Of a stretch of 64,000 nucleotides of DNA, positions 52,143-60,027 are shown in pieces. Below the pieces are notes generated by a model, which worked only from the letters and a program-made list of their open reading frames with translations, made no database searches and was not told the DNA's origin. Both the position numbers and the translations under genes were made by a program. Origin of the DNA: Marivivens sp. (GTDB lineage: Bacteria; Pseudomonadota; Alphaproteobacteria; Rhodobacterales; Rhodobacteraceae). Numbering within the stretch: the stretch's first letter is position 1; every line of letters starts with the position of its first letter. The stretch lies in the NCBI GenBank assembly GCA_030827165.1, contig JAURFB010000001.1:1-64000 (forward strand), written 5' to 3'.

Positions 52143-52310
52143 ATGATTAAAGCTATCGCCAAGACCCGCGCGTCCACCGACGTCTATGCCATCGCCCTGA
52201 CCGCTATGATCGGCCTCGGCCTGATCTTTGCCGCTGGCTTCAGCCATGCCGCAGGCGCCCATGACGTTGCCCACGACACGCGCCACGCCATCGCGTTCCC
52301 CTGCCACTAG
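52143..52310 (+). CDS. cbtB: CbtB, small subunit of the proposed cobalt transporter (55 aa)
   Basis: MIKAIAKTRASTDVYAIALTAMIGLGLIFAAGFSHAAGAHDVAHDTRHAIAFPCH, single TM with His-rich tail; absent from the ORF track because <60 aa. Confidence 0.88.
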   Translation: MIKAIAKTRASTDVYAIALTAMIGLGLIFAAGFSHAAGAHDVAHDTRHAIAFPCH

Positions 52311-52328
52311 CGGCAGCGGTCACATCTC

Positions 52329-53009
52329 ATGCTCAGACATTTGCTGACCAGCGCCCTTATTGCAGGGCTCGGTGCCGGTTTGGCTGCGACCGTCTTGCAG
52401 ATCGCCTTCGTCGTTCCCCTCATTCTTGAGGGCGAACTCTACGAGTCCGGCACACTTCTGCATTTCAGCGCAACCGGCTCGCCGCAATCACCCGTAACCC
52501 ATCCCGATATCTGGGCCGAGCCAGCACGGCATTTCGGCACCTTCGCGATGAACCTCGTCACGTGGTCGGGCTTTGCCTTTATCCTCGTCGCGGCGTTTGG
52601 TCTGGCAGAGCGAACCGGGGCCAAAATCACCGCCCAAAGCGGGGCGATCTGGGGCCTGAGCGGCTTTGTCGCGGTGCAGCTTGCACCGGCGATGGGGCTT
52701 CCACCCGAGCTTCCCGGCGCAATCGGCGCCGATATCGTGACACGGCAACTGTGGTGGATGGCGACGGTTGCCGCCTCTATCGGCGGCTTGGGCCTGTTCG
52801 CTTTCGGGCGGGGTGCCGGTGCGGTGGGTGCGGGGGCCGTGCTGCTTCTCGCGCCGCACGTTATCGGCGCGCCAGAGCTCGACACCTATTTCGGGGTCGC
52901 CCCGGCCGAGTTGTCGGCGCATTACGCGGCGCGGTCACTGGCTGTCGGCGCTGCGGCTTGGGCAATCCTCGGAACGGTGGCGGGCGCGGTCTGGTCGCGC
53001 CCCGCCTAG
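52329..53009 (+). CDS. cbtA: CbtA, proposed cobalt transporter subunit
   Basis: Multi-TM protein directly after the riboswitch and cbtB; GLGAGLAATVLQIAFVVPLILEGELYE. Confidence 0.9.
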   Translation: MLRHLLTSALIAGLGAGLAATVLQIAFVVPLILEGELYESGTLLHFSATGSPQSPVTHPDIWAEPARHFGTFAMNLVTWSGFAFILVAAFGLAERTGAKITAQSGAIWGLSGFVAVQLAPAMGLPPELPGAIGADIVTRQLWWMATVAASIGGLGLFAFGRGAGAVGAGAVLLLAPHVIGAPELDTYFGVAPAELSAHYAARSLAVGAAAWAILGTVAGAVWSRPA

Positions 53010-53338
53010 GCGGGGATGCGGCCAATCAGGCGAAACCGCAGATCACCGCAAGGGCGCACGTCGTCGATGATCCCGTCCGGCGCTTCGGCGTAAAGCCGGG
53101 CGAAGGTGGCAAGCTCGTCAAACTGCGCTTCGGGATCGACGCCGGAGAAGAGATACGCCGCCTTGCCGTCTTCGCGGATGGATACGGTGACGGGCTGGCC
53201 GCAGACGATCATGCAGTCGGTCGTGCCGACCGAGGCCAGATCCCCGAGGCGCGCTTGAAGCCGCGCAGCCATCGCCTCGCCTCCCGGCTGCCCGTCAGCC
53301 GCGCGGCACCCGGAACAGATGGTGATGCGCTGTGTCAT
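53006..53338 (-). CDS. DUF1636 family predicted metal-binding protein (paralogue B)
   Basis: MTQRITICSGCRAADGQPGGEAM ... TTDCMIVCGQPV. Confidence 0.82.
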   Translation of the reverse strand: MTQRITICSGCRAADGQPGGEAMAARLQARLGDLASVGTTDCMIVCGQPVTVSIREDGKAAYLFSGVDPEAQFDELATFARLYAEAPDGIIDDVRPCGDLRFRLIGRIPA

Positions 53339-53397
53339 CGTCTTTCCTTTCCCGGCCTTTTCGGCCACATGAACAAGGTCAGATAACGGAGACCGCC

Positions 53398-54465
53398 ATG
53401 CCTGCCAAGATTCCTGCAACAGTCGTGACCGGCTTTCTCGGCGCGGGCAAGACGACCCTTATTCGCCATATGCTCCAGAACGCCGAAGGCAAGCGGATCG
53501 CGCTCATCATCAACGAGTTTGGCGATCTGGGCGTAGACGGCGATATCCTCAAGGGCTGTGGGTCGCAGACCTGCACCGAGGACGATATCATGGAGCTGTC
53601 GAACGGATGCATCTGCTGCACCGTGGCCGAGGATTTCATCCCGACGATGAAAAAGCTGCTCGCCCGCGAGAACCGCCCGGATCACATCGTGATCGAGACC
53701 TCGGGCCTTGCCCTGCCGCAGCCCTTGGTCCGCGCGTTCAACTGGCCGGGGATCTCGACCCGCGTCACGGTCGATGGCGTGGTGACGGTGGTCGACGGCA
53801 AGGCCGTGACCGAGGGGCGCTTTGCCCACAACGTCGCCGCCGTGGATGCCCAGCGGGCGCTGGACGAGAACCTCGACCACGAGACCCCGCTGTCGGAGCT
53901 CTTTGAAGATCAGATCGCCTGCGCTGATATGATCGTCGTCAACAAGACCGACCTTCTGACCGCAGACGAGGCCGAAGCGCTGGCCAGCCGCTTGAAAAGC
54001 GAAAGCCGCGAGGGGGTTCAGGTTGTCCATGCCACGATGGGGGCGCTGCCGGTGGATGTGCTGCTCGGGCAGGGGATCGGTGCGGAAAACGACCTCGAGG
54101 CGCGACACGAGGTGCATCACCACCACCATCACGACGACGATGAGGACGATGATCACGACGATCACCACCACGACCATGGCCACGACGAGTTTGAAAGCTT
54201 TGTCGTAACCCGCGGCGAGATCGCCGACCCCAAAGGCTTTGCCGAACGGGTCGCCGCGATCATCCGCGATCACGATATCCTGCGTCTCAAGGGCTTTGTC
54301 GCGGTCGAAGGCAAACCGATGCGCTTGACGCTTCAGGCGGTGGGCCCGCGCGTCGAGACCTATTTCGATCAACCCTTCGGCGCCCAGCCGCGCCAGACCC
54401 GGCTTGTGGTAATCGGCGAGGCCGGACTTGACCGCGCGGCCATTGAGGAGGCGCTCAGCGCATGA
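53398..54465 (+). CDS. cobW: CobW, G3E-family GTPase with His/Asp-rich stretch
   Basis: TVVTGFLGAGKTTLIRHML, GCICCTV, HEVHHHHHHDDDEDDDHDDHHHDHGHDE. Confidence 0.96.
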   Translation: MPAKIPATVVTGFLGAGKTTLIRHMLQNAEGKRIALIINEFGDLGVDGDILKGCGSQTCTEDDIMELSNGCICCTVAEDFIPTMKKLLARENRPDHIVIETSGLALPQPLVRAFNWPGISTRVTVDGVVTVVDGKAVTEGRFAHNVAAVDAQRALDENLDHETPLSELFEDQIACADMIVVNKTDLLTADEAEALASRLKSESREGVQVVHATMGALPVDVLLGQGIGAENDLEARHEVHHHHHHDDDEDDDHDDHHHDHGHDEFESFVVTRGEIADPKGFAERVAAIIRDHDILRLKGFVAVEGKPMRLTLQAVGPRVETYFDQPFGAQPRQTRLVVIGEAGLDRAAIEEALSA

Positions 54466-54914
54466 CGATTGAGGTTCGCGCCGCGGATCCGAAATCCAGC
54501 GAGGGCACTGCCCTTTTGACGGCGAGCCATGCCTTTCTGGCCACGCTCTATCCGCCCGAGCATATGTTTGCCCTGTCGATCGACGAGCTGTGCGATCCCT
54601 CGATCACCTTCTGGATCGCTTGGGACGGGGCCGAGCCGCTTGGTTGCGTGGCGCTGGCGCGCAAGGACGGCTATGCCGAGGTCAAATCGATGTTTGTCGA
54701 TCCCGCAAAGCGCGGGCGCGGGGCGGGCGAGGCGCTGGTGACGACGCTCGATGCCGCCGCAGCGAAGGAGGGCATCGCGAGGCTCTGCCTAGAGACCGGC
54801 GACGATCTTTACCCCGCCCACCGGCTCTATCGCCGGCTCGGGTTCAAGGATTGCGGCCCGTTCGGCGATTATGTCGAAGGGCCCCATTCCGTCTTCATGG
54901 AAAAGCCGCTGTGA
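54462..54914 (+). CDS. GNAT family N-acetyltransferase
   Basis: VDPAKRGRGAGEALVTTL (R/QxxGxG/A motif); 4-bp overlap with cobW. Confidence 0.9.
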   Translation: MTIEVRAADPKSSEGTALLTASHAFLATLYPPEHMFALSIDELCDPSITFWIAWDGAEPLGCVALARKDGYAEVKSMFVDPAKRGRGAGEALVTTLDAAAAKEGIARLCLETGDDLYPAHRLYRRLGFKDCGPFGDYVEGPHSVFMEKPL

Positions 54915-54931
54915 CGGCGCGGCCTGTCAGA

Positions 54932-55102
54932 TCACTTGTCGGCCTTCTGTGCTTTCTCGGCGTTGGCCTTCATCTTGGCCAGAAGCGCCGCCTTGTCGGC
55001 ATCCTTGCGGCCATAGCCCTTGGGCCCGGCCTGTTGCTGATCATAGGCGTTGCGCGGCTCGTGGCGGCCGCCTTTGGGGTTGCCCGATTTTCCGTAATCC
55101 AT
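54932..55102 (-). CDS. Small basic protein of unknown function (56 aa)
   Basis: MDYGKSGNPKGGRHEPRNAYDQQQAGPKGYGRKDADKAALLAKMKANAEKAQKADK; low complexity but protein-like; divergent from cobN. Confidence 0.6.
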   Translation of the reverse strand: MDYGKSGNPKGGRHEPRNAYDQQQAGPKGYGRKDADKAALLAKMKANAEKAQKADK

Positions 55103-55170
55103 AGTCGCGTCCTTTCGCGGTGTTCGCCGCCCTTTGCCGTATACCGCATCCTGCCACAAGGGGCGATCTG

Positions 55171-58100
55171 ATGCACCTGCTTGCGGCAACGCCCGGCAAT
55201 ATTGACGACGGCAAGGACCCGGTCGACCTTGGCCAGACGCCTGCCGACGTTGTGGTGATCTCGGCCGCCGATACCGAGCTTGCCGCACTTTCGGCCGCGC
55301 GGGGCGAGATGGACGCGCCGCCCTCGCTGCGGCTTGCCAGCTTGATGAACCTGCAACACCCGATGTCGGTCGACCTGCATCTCGATGCCTGCGCCACCCG
55401 CTCGCGCATCGTGATCGCGCGGGTTCTGGGCGGGGCGGGCTATTGGAGATACGGGCTCGAACAATTTGCCGCGCGGCTGCACGAGGCGGGCGTGCCCTTC
55501 GCCGCGCTGCCGGGCGATGACAAGCCGGACCCGGAATTGCGCCAGCTCTCGACGGTTGCGGGCGAAGATTACGATGCGCTTTGGGCCTATCTGGTCGAGG
55601 GCGGGCCGGAGAACAGCGTCAACTTCCTGCGTTATGCCAAGGCGATGCTGGACGGCTGCGACAGGCCCGCCGCCGCCGCGCCGCTCTTGCGGGCGGGCGT
55701 TTATTGGCCCGGCGCGGGAATAGGTGGGCCCGAGGCCGCGAAGGAAAGCTGGACCGAGGGCGCCCCGGTGGTGCCGGTGGTCTTCTACCGTGCGCTGGTG
55801 CAAGGCGCGGGGCTTCACCCGATCAACCGGCTGGTGAAATCGCTTCTCAGGGCCGGCCTCAATCCCCTGCCCGTCTTCGTCGCCTCGCTCAAAGACCCGC
55901 TGAGTGCGGCGACGCTTGAGGGGCTGTTCCTCGACACTCCTCCCGCGTTGATCCTCAACTGCACCTCTTTCGCAGTCGGCAGCCCTCATGCCGAAGACCC
56001 CGCCGCAAGCAATCCGCTGGCGGCGCCCCATGCCAACGAGGCGCCGGTCTTTCAGGTGATCCTCTCGGGCGGGACGGAGGAGGCGTGGGGCGGCGGCAAG
56101 GCCGGGCTTTCCGCCCGCGACATCGCAATGAACGTGGCACTGCCCGAGGTGGACGGCAGGATCATCACCCGCGCGATCAGCTTCAAGGGGCAGGCCTACT
56201 TCGACGAGGCCACCGAATGCCCCATCGCCACCTATCAGGCGCGGGGCGACCGGATCGAGTATGTCGCCAATCTCGCCGCCGCATTGGCACGCCTGCGCAG
56301 CAAGTCGGCCGACGAGCGGCGGGTGGCGCTGATCCTTGCCAACTATCCCAACAAGGACGGCCGCCTCGCCAATGGCGTTGGCCTCGATACCCCTGCGGGA
56401 ACGGTGCATGTCTTGAACCTTCTCGCCGGCGCGGGCTATCGCCTTCACAACCCACCGAGCGACGCCAGGGCGCTGATGGACGCAATGATGGCAGGGCCGA
56501 CCAACTGGCTCACCGATCGCGCGGTGCGCACGGGCGGAGTCGATCTGAGTTTCGCCGACTACCAGATCGCCTATGGCCAACTGCCCTACGAGTTGCGCCG
56601 CGATATCGAGGCGCGCTGGGGCAAGCCCGAGGAGGATCCCTTCTACGAGGAGGGCGAGGTCGATTGCGGGCGCTTCAAGCTTTCGGTCCTGAGCTATGGC
56701 AACGTGGTCGTCGGGCTCCAGCCAGCGCGCGGCTACAATATCGACCCGACCGACACCTACCACGCACCCGACCTCGTGCCGCCGCACAACTATCTCGCCT
56801 TCTATTTCTGGCTGCGTAACGTCTTTGCCGCCGATGCCCTCGTCCACATGGGCAAGCACGGCAATCTCGAATGGCTGCCCGGCAAGGCGGTGGCCCTGTC
56901 CGAGACTTGCTGGCCCGAAGCGATCCTTGGGCCGTTGCCGCATCTTTATCCCTTCATCGTCAACGATCCGGGCGAGGGCACGCAGGCCAAGCGCCGCGCG
57001 CAGGCGGTGATTATCGACCACCTGACCCCGCCGCTAACCCGCGCCGAAAGCTATGGCCCCTTGCGCGATCTCGAGGCGCTGGTGGATGAATATTACGAGG
57101 CCGCCGGTGTCGATCCTCGCCGTATCGACCACCTGCGCCGAGAAATCCTCTCGCTCGCAGATGTAACCGGACTTGCCGTCGACGCAGGCTTCGCCGGCGA
57201 GACAGAGGGCGATCTGGCCAAGCTAGATGCCTACCTCTGCGAGCTCAAAGAGGCGCAGATTCGCGACGGCCTGCATGTCTTCGGCCAATCTCCCGAAGGC
57301 ATGCTTGCCCGCGACCTGGCCATCGCTCTGACGCGCGTGCCGCGCGGCGACGGGGAGGGCCGCAATGCCTCGCTCCTTCGCGCACTGGCCGACGACCTTG
57401 GCCTTGGCTTTGATCCCCTTTCCGCCGATCTCGGCGCGAATTGGGATGGGCCAAAGCCCGAGACGATGACGGGCGACAGCCCATGGCGCACCGCTGGCGA
57501 TACGGTCGAGCGGCTGGAAATTCTCGCCCAGCGACTCGTCGATGGCGCCGAGGCCCCCGGCCCCGCCTCGGCCGCCGTTCTTTCCGAATTGCGCGAGCGC
57601 GTGCTGCCCACCGTTGCCGCCTGCGGGCCCGAAGAGGGCATGGGCCTGCTGTCCGGCCTTGATGGCCGCGCCGTCCGCCCTGGCGCATCCGGCGCGCCAA
57701 CACGCGGGCGGCTCGACGTCTTGCCCACGGGGCGCAACTTCTATTCGGTCGACAGCCGCGCGGTGCCGACGCCGACCGCTTGGGCGCTCGGGTGGAAGTC
57801 CGCCAACCTTCTCATTGAGAAGCACCTGCAAGACCACGGCGACTGGCCCCGCTCCATGCTGGTGACCGCTTGGGGCACCGCCAATATGCGCACCGGCGGC
57901 GACGATATTGCGCAAGCCTTGGCGTTGATGGGCGTGAAACCGAAATGGGACAGCGCCAACCGCCGCGTCACCGGCTTTGAGATCCTCCCCCAGGGCGTCC
58001 TCGGCCGCCCACGGGTCGACGTCACGCTCCGTATCTCGGGCTTTTTCCGCGATGCCTTCCCCCAACTCATCGCGCTTTTCGACAGCGCCGCCCGCGCGGT

Positions 58101-58857
58101 TCAGGCGCTTGACGAACCCGACGACCTCAACCCCGCCGCCGCCCGCGCGAATAGAGGCGAGGCCAAGGCGCGGGTCTATGGCTCCAAACCCGGTGCCTAT
58201 GGCGCAGGCCTTCAGGCGCTGATCGACGAACGCAGCTGGTCGGACAAGGCCGATCTTGGCGCCGCCTATCTCGACTGGGGCGGCTACAGCTATGGCGCGG
58301 CGGATGACGGCACACGCGACCGCGACGGCTTTGCCGCACGGCTCGGTCAAGTCGAAGCCATCGTCCAAAATCAGGACAACCGCGAACACGATCTTCTCGA
58401 CAGCGACGATTACTACCAGTTCGAAGGTGGCGCTGCGGCGGCTGTCTCCAGCCTTCAAGGCAAGGATCGCCCGATCTATCACAACGACCATTCCCGCCCC
58501 GAGCGACCCGTGATCCGCACTCTGGATGACGAGATCGCCCGCGTGGTCCGCAGCCGCGTGGTGAACCCCAAGTGGATCGACGGGGTCAAGCGCCACGGCT
58601 ACAAGGGCGCCTTCGAGATCGCGGCCACCGTCGATTATCTCTTTGCGTTCGCCGCCACCACGGGCGCGGTGCGCGGGCATCATTTCGACATGGTCGAAAG
58701 CGCCTTCCTTGAAGACGCGGCGACACGTGATTTCATCGCCGAGCACAATCTCCCCGCCTTGCGCGAGATCGCCCAGCGCCTGCAAGAAGCGATTGACCGT
58801 GGCCTCTGGCAGCCCAAGTCCAACTCGGCCCGCGCCCGGATCGGGGGCCTCCTGTGA
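55171..58857 (+). CDS. cobN: Cobaltochelatase subunit CobN
   Basis: About 1228 aa, HMGKHGNLEWLPGKAVALSETCWPEAILGPLPHLYPFIVNDPGEGTQAKRRAQAVIIDHLTPP. Confidence 0.97.
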   Translation: MHLLAATPGNIDDGKDPVDLGQTPADVVVISAADTELAALSAARGEMDAPPSLRLASLMNLQHPMSVDLHLDACATRSRIVIARVLGGAGYWRYGLEQFAARLHEAGVPFAALPGDDKPDPELRQLSTVAGEDYDALWAYLVEGGPENSVNFLRYAKAMLDGCDRPAAAAPLLRAGVYWPGAGIGGPEAAKESWTEGAPVVPVVFYRALVQGAGLHPINRLVKSLLRAGLNPLPVFVASLKDPLSAATLEGLFLDTPPALILNCTSFAVGSPHAEDPAASNPLAAPHANEAPVFQVILSGGTEEAWGGGKAGLSARDIAMNVALPEVDGRIITRAISFKGQAYFDEATECPIATYQARGDRIEYVANLAAALARLRSKSADERRVALILANYPNKDGRLANGVGLDTPAGTVHVLNLLAGAGYRLHNPPSDARALMDAMMAGPTNWLTDRAVRTGGVDLSFADYQIAYGQLPYELRRDIEARWGKPEEDPFYEEGEVDCGRFKLSVLSYGNVVVGLQPARGYNIDPTDTYHAPDLVPPHNYLAFYFWLRNVFAADALVHMGKHGNLEWLPGKAVALSETCWPEAILGPLPHLYPFIVNDPGEGTQAKRRAQAVIIDHLTPPLTRAESYGPLRDLEALVDEYYEAAGVDPRRIDHLRREILSLADVTGLAVDAGFAGETEGDLAKLDAYLCELKEAQIRDGLHVFGQSPEGMLARDLAIALTRVPRGDGEGRNASLLRALADDLGLGFDPLSADLGANWDGPKPETMTGDSPWRTAGDTVERLEILAQRLVDGAEAPGPASAAVLSELRERVLPTVAACGPEEGMGLLSGLDGRAVRPGASGAPTRGRLDVLPTGRNFYSVDSRAVPTPTAWALGWKSANLLIEKHLQDHGDWPRSMLVTAWGTANMRTGGDDIAQALALMGVKPKWDSANRRVTGFEILPQGVLGRPRVDVTLRISGFFRDAFPQLIALFDSAARAVQALDEPDDLNPAAARANRGEAKARVYGSKPGAYGAGLQALIDERSWSDKADLGAAYLDWGGYSYGAADDGTRDRDGFAARLGQVEAIVQNQDNREHDLLDSDDYYQFEGGAAAAVSSLQGKDRPIYHNDHSRPERPVIRTLDDEIARVVRSRVVNPKWIDGVKRHGYKGAFEIAATVDYLFAFAATTGAVRGHHFDMVESAFLEDAATRDFIAEHNLPALREIAQRLQEAIDRGLWQPKSNSARARIGGLL

Positions 58858-59297
58858 CCCCTCGCCGCGCCACGTCCGAAGATCTGTCTGCGACGCTGAC
58901 GCTGATCCGCGCTGCCTTCGCCTTCATGGACGGACGCATCGATCCACCCTCATCGATGCATCGCCTGACGAAAGAGGATCTCGCCAACAGCGAAGTCTGG
59001 GTGATCGGGTCGCCACCCCTCGCCTGCATCGTCCTGACCCCCAAGGCAGATGCCCTCTATCTCGGCAAGCTCGCCGTCGCCGCCTCCGAGCGCGGCAAGG
59101 GCCATGCCCGAGCGCTCGTCAACCAAGCCGGGCGGCGCGCCCGCCCGCTTGGCATGGCCGCCCTCGAATTGCAGACCCGCATCGAGCTTGTCGAAAACCA
59201 GCGCACCTTCGAAGCCATGGGCTTCGTCGAGGTCGCCCGCACCGCGCACGCAGGCTATGATCGCCCCACGTCCATCACCTACCGGAGGCCGCTATGA
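58854..59297 (+). CDS. GNAT family N-acetyltransferase
   Basis: LAVAASERGKGHARALVNQAG; overlaps cobN and cobO by 4 bp. Confidence 0.88.
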   Translation: MTPRRATSEDLSATLTLIRAAFAFMDGRIDPPSSMHRLTKEDLANSEVWVIGSPPLACIVLTPKADALYLGKLAVAASERGKGHARALVNQAGRRARPLGMAALELQTRIELVENQRTFEAMGFVEVARTAHAGYDRPTSITYRRPL

Positions 59298-59902
59298 CCG
59301 AAGACGACGACCGCCACGCCAAGAAGATGGCCAAGAAGAAAGCCGCCCGCGACAAGATCATGGCCACCAAGACCGACCAAAAGGGCCTGATCATCGTCCA
59401 TACCGGCAAGGGCAAGGGCAAATCCTCGGCCGCCTTCGGCATGATCTTCCGCTGCATCGCGCACGGGATGAAATGCGCGGTGGTCCAGTTCATCAAGGGC
59501 GGCATGAGCACCGGCGAGCGCGATCTGATCTTGCGTCAGTTCACCGATATCTGCGAGTTCCACACCATGGGCGAGGGGTTCACCTGGGAAACACAGGACA
59601 AATCCCGCGATACAGAGATGGCGCAGGCGGCCTGGACCAAGGCAAAGGAGCTGATCCGCGATCCGGCCAACAAGATGGTCCTCCTCGACGAGATCAACAT
59701 CGCCATCCGCTATGATTATGTCGATATCGCCGATGTCGTGACATTCCTCGCCGAGCAAAAGCCGCCGATGACCCATGTCGTCCTGACGGGCCGCAACGCG
59801 CATGACGATCTCATCGAGATCGCCGACCTTGTGACCGAGATGGAGCTTATCAAGCACCCCTTCCGGTCCGGCATCAAGGCGCAGATCGGCGTCGAGTTTT
59901 AG
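59294..59902 (+). CDS. cobO: Cob(I)yrinic acid a,c-diamide adenosyltransferase, CobA/CobO type
   Basis: IVHTGKGKGKSSAAFGMIFRCIAHGMKCAVVQFIKG P-loop. Confidence 0.97.
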   Translation: MTEDDDRHAKKMAKKKAARDKIMATKTDQKGLIIVHTGKGKGKSSAAFGMIFRCIAHGMKCAVVQFIKGGMSTGERDLILRQFTDICEFHTMGEGFTWETQDKSRDTEMAQAAWTKAKELIRDPANKMVLLDEINIAIRYDYVDIADVVTFLAEQKPPMTHVVLTGRNAHDDLIEIADLVTEMELIKHPFRSGIKAQIGVEF

Positions 59903-60027
59903 GGGGGCTCTGCCCCCGTCTCCTGACGGAGACTCCCCCGGAGTGTTTTCGGCCAAAAGAAGCGGCAATCTTTTGGCTTCAAATACTCCGGGGGTGAATG
60001 CCGAAGGCAGAGGGGGCAGCGCCCCCT
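59902..60027. repeat. Compound inverted repeat (copies R4a/R4b) between convergent genes, probable bidirectional terminator
   Basis: GGGGGCTCTGCCCCC; CCCCCGGAGTGTTTTCGGCCAAAAGA / TCTTTTGGCTTCAAATACTCCGGGGG; GGGGGCAGCGCCCCC. Confidence 0.8.

Noticed and set aside
51614-52307. ORFs on both strands across the smc-cbtB intergenic region
   Set aside because: Overlap the B12 riboswitch; no start/RBS or homology-like content
54112-54190. CACCACCAT/GACGAT repeats
   Set aside because: Codes for the His/Asp-rich stretch of CobW
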